A stretch of 64,000 nucleotides of DNA from Actinomadura mexicana (GTDB lineage Bacteria > Actinomycetota > Actinomycetes > Streptosporangiales > Streptosporangiaceae): the NCBI RefSeq assembly GCF_900188105.1, contig NZ_FZNP01000002.1, positions 248,001 through 312,000 of the forward strand, in the 5' to 3' direction. The position numbers were made by a program, and so were the translations under genes. The notes under the pieces are model-generated. The model saw only the letters and a program-made list of their open reading frames with translations. It did no database searches and was not told the origin of the DNA. The stretch's first letter is position 1. The number at the start of each line of letters is the position of its first letter. This document shows, piece by piece, positions 7,253 to 14,558 of this stretch.

Positions 7253-9186
7253 AGCCGGTGCGGGTGGTCGTGGCCGGGGTCCACGGCTACGGGCGCCACC
7301 ATCTGGACAACGTCGGACGGCTCGCCGCGGTGGGCCGGGCCGAGTTGGCGGGCGTGTGCGACCTGCGGCCGCCGTCCGGGCTCGGGGTCCCCGTCTCGGC
7401 GGACCTGCCCGCGCTGATCCGCGCCACCGGTGCGGAGATCGCGGTGATCGCCACCCCGATCCACACCCACGCCCCGCTGGCCGTGGCCGCGCTCGAAGCC
7501 GGGGCGCACGTGCTCCTGGAGAAGCCGCCCGCGCCGTCCGTCGAGGAGTTCGCGCGGATCTCCGAGGCCGTGGCCCGGACCGGTCTGGCCTGCCAGGTCG
7601 GCTTCCAGTCGCTCGGCTCGGAGGCGATCGCGGCCGCCCGGGCGCTGCTCGGCGGCCCGGTGCGCGGCATCGGGGTCGCCGGGGCGTGGAGCCGGCCGTT
7701 CGGCTACTACACCCGATCGGCCTGGGCGGGCCGCCGCAGGCTGGACGGCGCCGACGTCATGGACGGGGCCCTCACCAACCCCTTCGCCCACGCCGTCGCC
7801 GCCGCCCTCGCCGTCGCGGGCGCGGACACCGCCGAGTCGGTCGCCGGCGTCGAACTGGAGCTGTACCGGGCCAACGCGATCGAGTCCGACGACACCTCCA
7901 GCGCCCGGCTCCGGCTCGCGGACGGGACGGTCATCGCGATCACCGTCTCCCTGTGCTCCGGCGGGCGCACCGAGCCCTACCTGCACCTGCACGGCCGGGA
8001 CCGGTCCGCCCGCCTCTTCTACACCGTCGACGAGGTCGAGGCGGGCGGTGTCATCACGGGCCATGGCCGGACGGACCTGCTCGACAACCTCGTCGCGCAC
8101 GTGCGCGAGGGCGCGGACCTCCTGGTTCCGCTCGCGCGCACGGGCGGCTTCACCCGGCTGCTCGACGCGGTCCGGCTCGCTCCCGACCCGCGGCCGGTCG
8201 AGGGGCGGTTCGTCCGGGCGGAGCCGTCCAGGCTGGTCCTGCCCGGCATCGAGGATCTGGCCGTGCGCGCCGCCGAGAGCTTGAAGACCCTCTCCGAACT
8301 GGGCTTCCCCGGCAGCCTGGGATCCGTGCGGGCGCGCTGGCCGCGGACCGCGCTGCGGGCGGACGGGCGGGAGGTGGCCGCCTACGTCCAGCGCGGCGAC
8401 CTTCAGGCCGCCGACGCGCCGCGCCCCCACCTGCACCCCGTCCGGACCCTCGGCGGGACGGTCGTCACCGAGAGCCGCCCGGACGACCACGTCCACCACC
8501 TCGGGGCGGGCGTCGCGATCTCCGACGTCGACGGGGTCAACTTCTGGGGCGGCTCGACCTACGTCCGCGGCGAGGGGCCGAGGATGCTCGCCGACCACGG
8601 ACGGCAGAGGCGCCGCTCGCTCCGCCCCGTCGACGGCGGCTACGCGGACGACCTCGACTGGACCGGGCCGGACGGAACCGTCGTCGCCACCGAGGAGCGG
8701 ACCCTGACGGCGCGGTCGCTGACACCCCGGTCCGCACCCGGCGCGTGGGCGCTGGACTTCGCGTTCACGCTGACCGGCCGGACCGGGCGGCCGCTCGTCC
8801 TGCGGAGCTCGGCGTGCAAGGGCCGCGCCGGCGCCGGATACGGCGGCTTCTTCTGGCGCGCCCCGAAGGCATCCCCGGGGCTGGACGTCTTCACCGGCGA
8901 GGCGTCCGGTGAAGAGGCCGTGCACGGCAGCGTCACCCCCTGGCTGGCGCTGACCTCGGACGCCTGGAGCCTGGTGTTCGTCCAGACCACCGGGCTCGAT
9001 CCCTGGTTCGTCCGCGTCGCCGAGTACCCCGGCGTCGGGCCCGCGCTGGCGTGGGACGAGCCGCGGACCGTCCCGCGACGCCTGGAGCGGGCGATCACCG
9101 TGGTCGTCGCGGACGGACGGCTCACCCCCGACCTCGCCCGCACCCTCGCGGCGGCGCAGGCGACCGGGCAGGTCAGCCGGAGGTGA
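7249..9186 (+). CDS. Gfo/Idh/MocA oxidoreductase fused to a PmoA-like (DUF6807) domain
   Basis: The N-terminal half (about residues 1-330) is an NAD(P)-dependent sugar oxidoreductase with the Rossmann start VVVAGVHGYG, the EKP motif at 91-93 and the FGYYTRSAW region. The C-terminal half (about 345-640) resembles the PmoA family: VHHLGAGVAISDVDGVNFWG, then GYGGFFWRAP. These two families are often neighbouring genes; here they form one 645-residue chain with no stop between. It starts at the GTG overlapping the previous stop (GTGA). The PmoA-like domain is of unknown function and has no real link to methane oxidation. Expected role: sugar or sugar-acid redox in the repressed operon. It overlaps the opposing downstream gene by 14 bp. 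Confidence 0.85.
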   Translation: MKPVRVVVAGVHGYGRHHLDNVGRLAAVGRAELAGVCDLRPPSGLGVPVSADLPALIRATGAEIAVIATPIHTHAPLAVAALEAGAHVLLEKPPAPSVEEFARISEAVARTGLACQVGFQSLGSEAIAAARALLGGPVRGIGVAGAWSRPFGYYTRSAWAGRRRLDGADVMDGALTNPFAHAVAAALAVAGADTAESVAGVELELYRANAIESDDTSSARLRLADGTVIAITVSLCSGGRTEPYLHLHGRDRSARLFYTVDEVEAGGVITGHGRTDLLDNLVAHVREGADLLVPLARTGGFTRLLDAVRLAPDPRPVEGRFVRAEPSRLVLPGIEDLAVRAAESLKTLSELGFPGSLGSVRARWPRTALRADGREVAAYVQRGDLQAADAPRPHLHPVRTLGGTVVTESRPDDHVHHLGAGVAISDVDGVNFWGGSTYVRGEGPRMLADHGRQRRRSLRPVDGGYADDLDWTGPDGTVVATEERTLTARSLTPRSAPGAWALDFAFTLTGRTGRPLVLRSSACKGRAGAGYGGFFWRAPKASPGLDVFTGEASGEEAVHGSVTPWLALTSDAWSLVFVQTTGLDPWFVRVAEYPGVGPALAWDEPRTVPRRLERAITVVVADGRLTPDLARTLAAAQATGQVSRR

Positions 9187-9667
9187 AGACGTCCGCGGCG
9201 GCGCTCTTGCGGAGGTCTTCGAGGAGGTCGATCTGCGTCAGGGCCCGGTTGAGCAGTTTCTCCAGCTCGTCCGCGTCCAGGTCCGGCGTCCGGTCGGCGA
9301 TGGTGAGCAGCGTGCGCCATCCGGCGGCCTTGCCCTCGACGGCCAGGCGCAAAAACTCGTACTCCACCACGTCGGTCAGCGGCGAGCGCTCCTTCAGGCG
9401 GCCGTTGAGCTTGAGCCGTCCCGCCCTCTCCACCACGGACATCGCGATGCTCTTGTAGTGGCGGACGGGGACGCCGAGCGACGCCATGATGGACAGCAGC
9501 GCCCCCCGGTCGGCGGTGATCTCGTCGGCCAGCCGCCGCAGCCGCTCCTCGCCGGGTCTGCCCCGGTGCGCCTCGGCCACCGCGCGGGCGCGCCCCACGC
9601 CGGCCGCCGCGCCCGCGAGGTGGTCGTTCAGGTAGATCGCCAAGAATGATTCGGCCGGCTTCTCCAT
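9173..9667 (-). CDS. Hypothetical helical protein, ferritin-like in appearance
   Basis: I do not recognise this 164-residue protein with certainty. It is almost entirely helical, with segments FLAIYLNDHLAGAAAGVGRA, ADEITADRGALLSIMASLGV, VVEYEFLRLAVEGKAAGWRT and ELEKLLNRALTQIDLLEDLR, compatible with a four-helix bundle. The NDHLAG and VEYEFLRLAVEGK segments carry acidic and His residues like ferritin-like proteins, but no complete di-iron motif is clear. The ATG at 9667 follows AGAGGACT. Its 3' end overlaps the oxidoreductase-PmoA gene by 14 bp in convergent orientation. Confidence 0.6.
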   Translation of the reverse strand: MEKPAESFLAIYLNDHLAGAAAGVGRARAVAEAHRGRPGEERLRRLADEITADRGALLSIMASLGVPVRHYKSIAMSVVERAGRLKLNGRLKERSPLTDVVEYEFLRLAVEGKAAGWRTLLTIADRTPDLDADELEKLLNRALTQIDLLEDLRKSAAADVFTSG

Positions 9668-9882
9668 GCGAGTCCTCTCGGATGCGGGGACCATGGCCCT
9701 GCTCATCGGGTTGACGCACCTCGCGGTACCCAGCGGGCGGACGGCTACGCACCGCGCGACCTCCCGCCCGACCGCCCGTGCGCGGCGGCCGGACACCCAC
9801 GCGTTCGGAGTGGGCAAAGACCGGCCAATGCGCGCTTGTGCAGGTGAACGCCGGGTACGGCCCGACCGACCGAGGGGGGAAC

Positions 9883-10176
9883 ATGATCAAGACACTGCAC
9901 AAGCGGGGCATCAAGTCGCATCACATGTACACGGCCGGACTCGGGTCGATCGCCCTGGCGTTCGCGTCGTGGGCGCTGTCCGAACGGCTGGAGGAGGCGG
10001 GAATGGACCGCGCCGACCGATGGGGCATCTTCGTCGGCGAATGGGCCCCGACCTTCTTCGCCATCGGCGTCGCCATGCGCCTGGAGGAGATGCACGAGGA
10101 GGGCGGCGACGTTCCGCAGCAGCGCGGCGAGATGGACGAGCGAGTCGGCGGCCGCGCGTCCCACGCGATGCGCTAG
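9883..10176 (+). CDS. Small membrane-associated hypothetical protein
   Basis: This 97-residue product starts at ATG 9883 behind a strong GAGGGGGGA site. It has two hydrophobic stretches, around residues 18-30 (AGLGSIALAFASWAL) and 48-62 (IFVGEWAPTFFAIGVAM), joined by an acidic linker, and a polar C-terminus. No known domain is visible. It is monocistronic between a convergent/divergent pair and a transporter operon. Function unknown. Confidence 0.65.
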   Translation: MIKTLHKRGIKSHHMYTAGLGSIALAFASWALSERLEEAGMDRADRWGIFVGEWAPTFFAIGVAMRLEEMHEEGGDVPQQRGEMDERVGGRASHAMR

Positions 10177-10261
10177 TCACGCTCGGCCGCACAACCTGGA
10201 CCCGGCCGCCCGCGCGTAGCTCCGGGGCGTTGCGGGGGTGGGCTCTGGAACGATGGCCCGC

Positions 10262-11293
10262 ATGACCGAACGCATCGGCCTGCGGGCGGCCGAGGAGGAG
10301 CTGCTTCCTCCGGCCGAGTGGGGACGCGGACGGGGCGCGGCGTCCGGGGTTCGCGCGGCGTGGGCGTTCTGCGCGCTGGCGGCGGTCCTCGTGCTCGGCC
10401 GGGCGTGGGCGGCGCCGCGGATCGGCGCGCGAGCCCTGGACGCCTGGGCAACGACCTTCGTCGCGGTGTGCGTCCAGGCGCTGCCGTTCCTGGTCTTCGG
10501 GGTCGCGCTGTCGGCCGCGATCACCGCGTTCGTCCCGGCGTCGGTGTGGCGGCGGGTGCTGCCGCGCCGGCCGGGGGCGGCGGTCCCGGTCGCGGGCGTG
10601 ATGGGGGCGGTCCTGCCGGGGTGCGAGTGCGCGTCGGTGCCGGTCGCGAGCGGACTGATGGCGCGCGGGGTGGCTCCCGCCGCCGCGCTCACGTTCCTGC
10701 TCGCCGCCCCCGCGATCAACCCGATCGTGCTGGTCGCCACCGCGGTCGCCTTCCCGGGGCGGCCGGAGATGGTGGCGGGGAGATTCGCCGCCTCGCTGCT
10801 GGTCGCGGTGCTGGCCGGGTGGGCGTGGCTGCTGCTGGGCAGGCGCGAATGGCTCAGGGTGCCGTCCCGGCCGCACGCGCATGGAGCGGCCGGACGCCTG
10901 GACGCGTTCCGGCAGGCCATGCGGCACGACATCATGCACGCCGGAGGGTTCCTGGTCGTGGGCGCCGCGGCGGCCGCGACCATCAACGCCGCGGTGCCCT
11001 CCGAGTGGGTCTCGTCGGCGGCGGGCAATGCCGTGGTGTCGGTCCTGCTCCTGGCGGTGCTGGCCGTGCTGATGTCCATCTGCTCGGAGGCCGACGCGTT
11101 CGTGGCGGCCAGCCTGTCGCAGTTCTCCACCACCGCGCGGCTGACGTTCCTGGTGGTCGGCCCGATGGTGGACCTGAAGCTGATCGCCTTGCAGGCGGGG
11201 TTCTTCGGCCGGAGTTTCGCGGTCCGGTTCGTCCCGCTGACGTTCTGCCTGGCGGTGGGGGTCAGCGCGCTCGTCGGAGGGCTGCTTACGTGA
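10262..11293 (+). CDS. YraQ/DUF318-type permease
   Basis: This 343-residue membrane protein has about eight to nine predicted helices. It carries the conserved motifs of the family: VLPGCECASVPVASGL and AAPAINPIVLVATA in the first half, and SICSEADAFVAASL in the second. These Cys-, Asn- and acid-containing membrane motifs suggest cation handling, and the family has been associated with metal or small-solute export, but transport is not established. The next gene, its usual partner, overlaps by GTGA. Start codons at 10253 and 10238 are also in frame; 10262 is preferred because the protein then begins with a short cytoplasmic tail. Confidence 0.82.
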   Translation: MTERIGLRAAEEELLPPAEWGRGRGAASGVRAAWAFCALAAVLVLGRAWAAPRIGARALDAWATTFVAVCVQALPFLVFGVALSAAITAFVPASVWRRVLPRRPGAAVPVAGVMGAVLPGCECASVPVASGLMARGVAPAAALTFLLAAPAINPIVLVATAVAFPGRPEMVAGRFAASLLVAVLAGWAWLLLGRREWLRVPSRPHAHGAAGRLDAFRQAMRHDIMHAGGFLVVGAAAAATINAAVPSEWVSSAAGNAVVSVLLLAVLAVLMSICSEADAFVAASLSQFSTTARLTFLVVGPMVDLKLIALQAGFFGRSFAVRFVPLTFCLAVGVSALVGGLLT

Positions 11294-12060
11294 GCAGGTC
11301 CGCGCAGAACCTGCTGCTGGTCCTGCTCGGCGGCGCGATGCTGTGGATCACGCTGGGCAGCGGCGAGTACGTCAACTACGTGCGGCCCGGGTTCCGCTAC
11401 CCGCTGGTGGCCGCGGCGATCGCGTTGGTCGTGCTGGGCGCCGCCGGGCTGCGCCGGGACTGGCGGGGCACCGGCGACGACGAGGACCATGACGAGCACA
11501 AGGACCATGACGAGCACGAGGAGCACGGGCACGGGCACGGGCACGGGCACGGTCCGGGCGTGGCGTGGCTGCTCTGCCTTCCCGTACTGACGATCTTCGT
11601 GATCGCGCCGCCCGCGCTCGGCTCGTTCACCGCCGCACGCGGCGCCGGTCGCGCCGCGCAGCCCCCGCCGTCCCCCGCCGGGGGCTTCGCCCCGCTGCCG
11701 AGGACGGGGACGCCCGCCCCGATGAGCATGGGCGAGTTCATCGGACGCGCCTACGCGGCGCAGACGGGCGATCCCGCGTCGTTCGCGGGGGTCCCGGTAC
11801 GGCTGACGGGCTTCGTGAGCCCGCCGGCGAAGGGTGAGCGCGGCTGGCGCGTCACCCGGCTGAAGGTCGCGTGCTGCGCGGGGGACGCCATCCCGTTCCC
11901 CGTGATCGTGCGCGGCCTGCCGCGACCGCCCGCCGACACGTGGGTGCGGGTCGACGGGGTGTGGGAGCCGCCCGCGACCGGGCGCCGGGCCACGGTCGTC
12001 CAGACGCTGCGCGGGCGGTCCCTCCAGCGGATCGGCAGGCCCGGCAACCCCTACGAGTGA
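11290..12060 (+). CDS. TIGR03943-type putative permease subunit with His/Asp-rich loop
   Basis: This 256-residue protein is the usual companion of YraQ/DUF318 permeases and starts at a GTG overlapping that gene. Two N-terminal membrane helices (about 7-27 and 38-55) are followed by a His/Asp/Glu-rich loop near 63-88 with DHDEH repeated twice and then alternating HG, a third helix (90-112), a Pro-rich linker and a C-terminal domain with the TRLKVACCAGDAIPFPV motif. The His cluster and the CC pair are classic soft-metal ligands, so Zn, Cu or Ni binding is likely (inference). The gene ends in a bidirectional terminator. Confidence 0.82.
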   Translation: MSRSAQNLLLVLLGGAMLWITLGSGEYVNYVRPGFRYPLVAAAIALVVLGAAGLRRDWRGTGDDEDHDEHKDHDEHEEHGHGHGHGHGPGVAWLLCLPVLTIFVIAPPALGSFTAARGAGRAAQPPPSPAGGFAPLPRTGTPAPMSMGEFIGRAYAAQTGDPASFAGVPVRLTGFVSPPAKGERGWRVTRLKVACCAGDAIPFPVIVRGLPRPPADTWVRVDGVWEPPATGRRATVVQTLRGRSLQRIGRPGNPYE

Positions 12061-12081
12061 CCGGGCCCGCCGCCCCGGTCA
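12058..12081. terminator. Bidirectional terminator hairpin
   Basis: TGACCGGG and CCCGGTCA form an 8-bp perfect stem with an 8-nt loop. It overlaps the stop codons of the two convergent genes on either side. Confidence 0.6.
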
Positions 12082-13068
12082 GACGTGGCCGACGCCGGCG
12101 CCGGCGGTGACGGTCGCCTTCACCGTGCTGTTGGCCTCGGGCGTGTAGGAGTACGGGATCGCCGCGACGGATCCGGAGTTGCGGGTGACGGGCGTCCCGG
12201 AGTTGACGAGGTAGTTGTTCAGGACCTTGATGTTGCCCTGGTCGGACGAGCCCTCCTGCAGAGAGGTGGGCCGCGCGACGTTCTCGAAGTAGTTGCGCTC
12301 GACGTAGACGCCGGCGTTCTCGGTGGACGCGACACCGTAGCTGCCGATGCCGCTGTAGTAGTTGTTGAGGACGTGCACGGGGTTGGCGAAGCGCACCCGC
12401 GGGTGGCGCTGGTTGGTGCCGTCGAACCAGTTGTGCACGTAGGTGACGCGCAGGTGGCCGAGGTCCTCGCCCGCGTTGTCGTCGCTGTGGCCGAGCAGGG
12501 CGGTCTTGTCGTGGTCGTGGTAGTGGTTCCACGAGACCGTGATGAAGTCGGACGCGCGCTTGACGTCGGTGAGACCGTCATACCCCTTGGACAGGTCGTT
12601 GTGGTCGATCCACACGTTCGTCGAGTACTGGACGTTGATCGCGTCGTCGCTCGCCCCGGTGAACGTGAGGTTGCGGATGATGACGTTGCGGGCCTGGGAG
12701 ACGTTCAGCCCGCCGCCGGTGATCCGGCCGGACGTGCCGACGCCGATGACCGTCTTGTTGGACGCCACCTTCTGCATGCCCGACACCGCGATGCTGCCGG
12801 TGATCCGGATGATGTAGGGGGCGCTCGCGGTCGCGTAGGTGTTGAGCTGGGACGCGCTGGTCGCGGTGACCGTGGCGCCGCCCGCGCCGCCGGTCGTCCC
12901 GCCGTTCATGCTCGCGTACCCGACCGGCGACGACTCGGCCGCGACGGCGGCGCCGGGCTGAAGGGAGTCGGCGGGCGGCACGGCGGCGCCCGACGCGCCG
13001 GACGCGACGGTCACGGCCACGCCCGCGGTCACGGCGAACGTGCCGAGGAGCAGGGTTCTGGTCTTCAT
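12079..13068 (-). CDS. Secreted pectate lyase, polysaccharide lyase family 1
   Basis: This enzyme cleaves polygalacturonate by beta-elimination outside the cell. The 329-residue product has a signal peptide (about 1-28, ending SGAAA-like), then a right-handed beta-helix. Family 1 motifs are visible: VWIDHNDLS, DGLTDVKRASDFITVSWN with calcium-binding acids, and HPRVRFANPVHVLNNYY containing the catalytic Arg region. The start at 13068 follows an AGGAA site. The open frame continues upstream only into a degraded rhamnogalacturonan-lyase fragment. Together with the sugar importer at the left edge it points to pectin use. Confidence 0.92.
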   Translation of the reverse strand: MKTRTLLLGTFAVTAGVAVTVASGASGAAVPPADSLQPGAAVAAESSPVGYASMNGGTTGGAGGATVTATSASQLNTYATASAPYIIRITGSIAVSGMQKVASNKTVIGVGTSGRITGGGLNVSQARNVIIRNLTFTGASDDAINVQYSTNVWIDHNDLSKGYDGLTDVKRASDFITVSWNHYHDHDKTALLGHSDDNAGEDLGHLRVTYVHNWFDGTNQRHPRVRFANPVHVLNNYYSGIGSYGVASTENAGVYVERNYFENVARPTSLQEGSSDQGNIKVLNNYLVNSGTPVTRNSGSVAAIPYSYTPEANSTVKATVTAGAGVGHV

Positions 13069-13127
13069 GCGGGGTTCCTCCTTTGTCACCGCACGTAGAT
13101 CTGCGGCTGGGGTGGGGTGGACATGCC

Positions 13128-13383
13128 GTCCCCGAGGAAAAGCTCGGGTGCGGCGGCTCGTCGACCACAGGACCCGCCCGTCGCGGGGGTCGATGTAGAG
13201 CGAGGAAGGCCGGCCCGACGACTCGCTGACCTTGACGTACTCCAGGCCGGGCCGCGCGGGGTCGAAGTCGCCGAGATGCTGGGCGTCGCCGTGGCCGGTG
13301 CGGGTCGTCCCCAGGCCGTCGCCGTCGAGGTCGGCCACGCTCGCGTCGTTGGCGCCTGCGAGGGGTAAGGGTTTCGATCTCAC
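13128..13383 (-). pseudogene. Remnant of a PL11 rhamnogalacturonan lyase
   Basis: The minus-strand translation holds ANDASVADLDGDG, then TRTGHGDAQHLGDFDPARPG, then LEYVKVSESSGRPSSLYIDP and DGRVLWSTS. These match characteristic segments of family 11 rhamnogalacturonan lyases, whose full length is about 600 residues. Only about 85 residues remain, and the part normally between the first DLDGDG and the GHGDAQH segment is missing, as expected from recombination between the repeated calcium-binding DxDGDG motifs. No signal peptide or catalytic remainder exists. It is therefore a scar of a once larger pectin gene cluster. Confidence 0.7.
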
Positions 13384-13586
13384 AGACCACTTCCTTGGGA
13401 GCGGGGCGGGGGGCCGCCCGGGAGCGGGTCTTCACCCCCTAGTCGCCGCCCGCCTCCAGAAGGTTGCCGCGCGGCTCCACGAGCCGCGTCCCCTCAAGCC
13501 GCCCCCACCACGGCACGCACCCGGAGCTGCTGATCGATCCGAAAGCCCCAGACCGCAAGCTTGCGCCCGGAACCGCAGGCCGGGGA
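13384..13586. other. Gap between PL11 remnant and sigma factor gene
   Basis: I see no gene here. The minus strand contains an AAGGAAGTGG stretch that could be the old ribosome-binding region of the degraded lyase. Confidence 0.4.
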
Positions 13587-14186
13587 CTACCTTTCGGTGA
13601 GTCGTCGCTCGGGGAGTTGAGGGTCGGCCAGGTGGCGGGCCAGTTCGGCGACGGCCTTGGCGGTCTGGCTCTTCACGGTGCCGACCGCGACCCCCAGAAC
13701 GCGGGCGGTGTCCTTTTCGGACATGTCGAAGCCGAATCGCAGGACCACGCACGCGCGCTTGCGCGGGGGCAGCGTCCGGAGCGCCGCCCGCACGTCGACG
13801 ACCGCCGGGACGTCGGGCTCGCGGACGCGGTCGTCCATGCGGGCGCTCAACCGCGCGGCCTTGTCGCGCTCGCGGACGAGGGCGCGGATCCGGCTCCGCG
13901 ACATGTTGACGACCATGCGGCGCACGTAGGCGAGGGGCTGGTCGGCCGCCCGCACCCGGTCCCAGCGCTGCCAGGCGGCCGTCAGGGCCTCGGCGGCCAG
14001 GTCGTCGGCGCCGTCCTGATCACCGAGCAGCAGGAAGGCCAGCCGCGCCAGCTCGCGGTGGTGCCGCTGGAAGAAGCGGTGGAACTCGGTGCGGGCGGAC
14101 TCGTCCGGCAGGGCCGTCTCGCCCGGTGCAGCCGTCTCGCCCGGTCCAACTGTTTGGGAGCGCTCCCAAGCGTGTTGCGGAAGCAT
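13587..14186 (-). CDS. ECF RNA polymerase sigma factor, SigE family
   Basis: This 199-residue sigma factor has region 2 (FHRFFQRHHRELARLAFLLL, then DDLAAEALTAAWQRWDRV and YVRRMVVNMSRSR) and region 4 (LPPRKRACVVLRFGFDMSEK and VGTVKSQTAKAV). It is the stand-alone SigE-type seen repeatedly in streptomycete-like genomes, with no anti-sigma gene beside it. The ATG at 14186 is the closest acceptable start; it leaves an unusual N-terminal extension with a duplicated PGETA unit, encoded by an 18-bp tandem repeat. A perfect 16-bp palindrome of CebR type lies inside codons 6-12, and another operator lies 80 bp upstream, suggesting carbohydrate control. Confidence 0.88.
   Translation of the reverse strand: MLPQHAWERSQTVGPGETAAPGETALPDESARTEFHRFFQRHHRELARLAFLLLGDQDGADDLAAEALTAAWQRWDRVRAADQPLAYVRRMVVNMSRSRIRALVRERDKAARLSARMDDRVREPDVPAVVDVRAALRTLPPRKRACVVLRFGFDMSEKDTARVLGVAVGTVKSQTAKAVAELARHLADPQLPERRLTER
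14113..14148. repeat. 18-bp tandem repeat, two copies
   Basis: The unit GCCGTCTCGCCCGGTGCA is followed directly by a second copy with one change. It encodes the repeated PGETA segments at the N-terminus of the sigma factor. Confidence 0.8.
14154..14169. promoter_or_regulatory. Perfect palindrome TTGGGAGCGCTCCCAA (CebR-like box)
   Basis: The inner 14 bases TGGGAGCGCTCCCA equal the operator known for CebR, the cellobiose-sensing LacI-family repressor of streptomycetes. Here it lies inside the beginning of the sigma factor coding sequence as read from 14186. Whether a CebR homologue binds is unknown; none is encoded in the window. Confidence 0.65.
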
Positions 14187-14265
14187 CGTCACCGCCTTCA
14201 GGGGATCGGCCGGACGAGCGTTCCCGGGCGGCGTGCCCGGTTCGCCCGCGGCTCCGGCGCGGTTC

Positions 14266-14279
14266 AGAAAGCGCTTTCT
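14266..14279. promoter_or_regulatory. Perfect palindrome AGAAAGCGCTTTCT (LacI-type operator)
   Basis: This 14-bp perfect palindrome has the same core and CGTT flank as the importer operator at 2996-3009. It sits just downstream of a TTGACG/TACGGT promoter on the minus strand, covering the likely start site. Confidence 0.65.
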
Positions 14280-14284
14280 CAACG

Positions 14285-14314
14285 ACCGTACGGACGCGCT
14301 CCACGGCCCGTCAA
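14285..14314 (-). promoter_or_regulatory. Predicted promoter upstream of the SigE-family gene
   Basis: On the minus strand TTGACG (14314-14309) and TACGGT (14290-14285) are 18 bp apart. Transcription would start in the AGAAAGCGCTTTCT palindrome and give a leader of about 90 nt before the sigma factor. The remaining gap to 14558 holds no gene. Confidence 0.5.
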
Positions 14315-14558
14315 CAACTCTTTCACCGCACGGCTCACGAGCCTTCCCGCGACCGGGAACGCCGGACGGCCCGCACCCGGGGTCACCGGGCGCGGGCCGT
14401 CACTGCATCGGCCGACGGGCCGCCTGCCAGCGGATCGCAACCGCCGACGAGTCCCCATCGCGAACCACCACCGCAGGCAGCTCTCCACGGTCAGGACTCC
14501 TGCCCGTCAGGGGCTCCTGTCCGCCAGGGGGCTCACGTTCGCCGGCGGGCTAGGGTCT

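Noticed and set aside
11476..11550. Tandem His-codon repeats considered as a mobile repeat or array
   Set aside because: They lie in frame in a conserved loop and are best explained by the metal-binding protein sequence.
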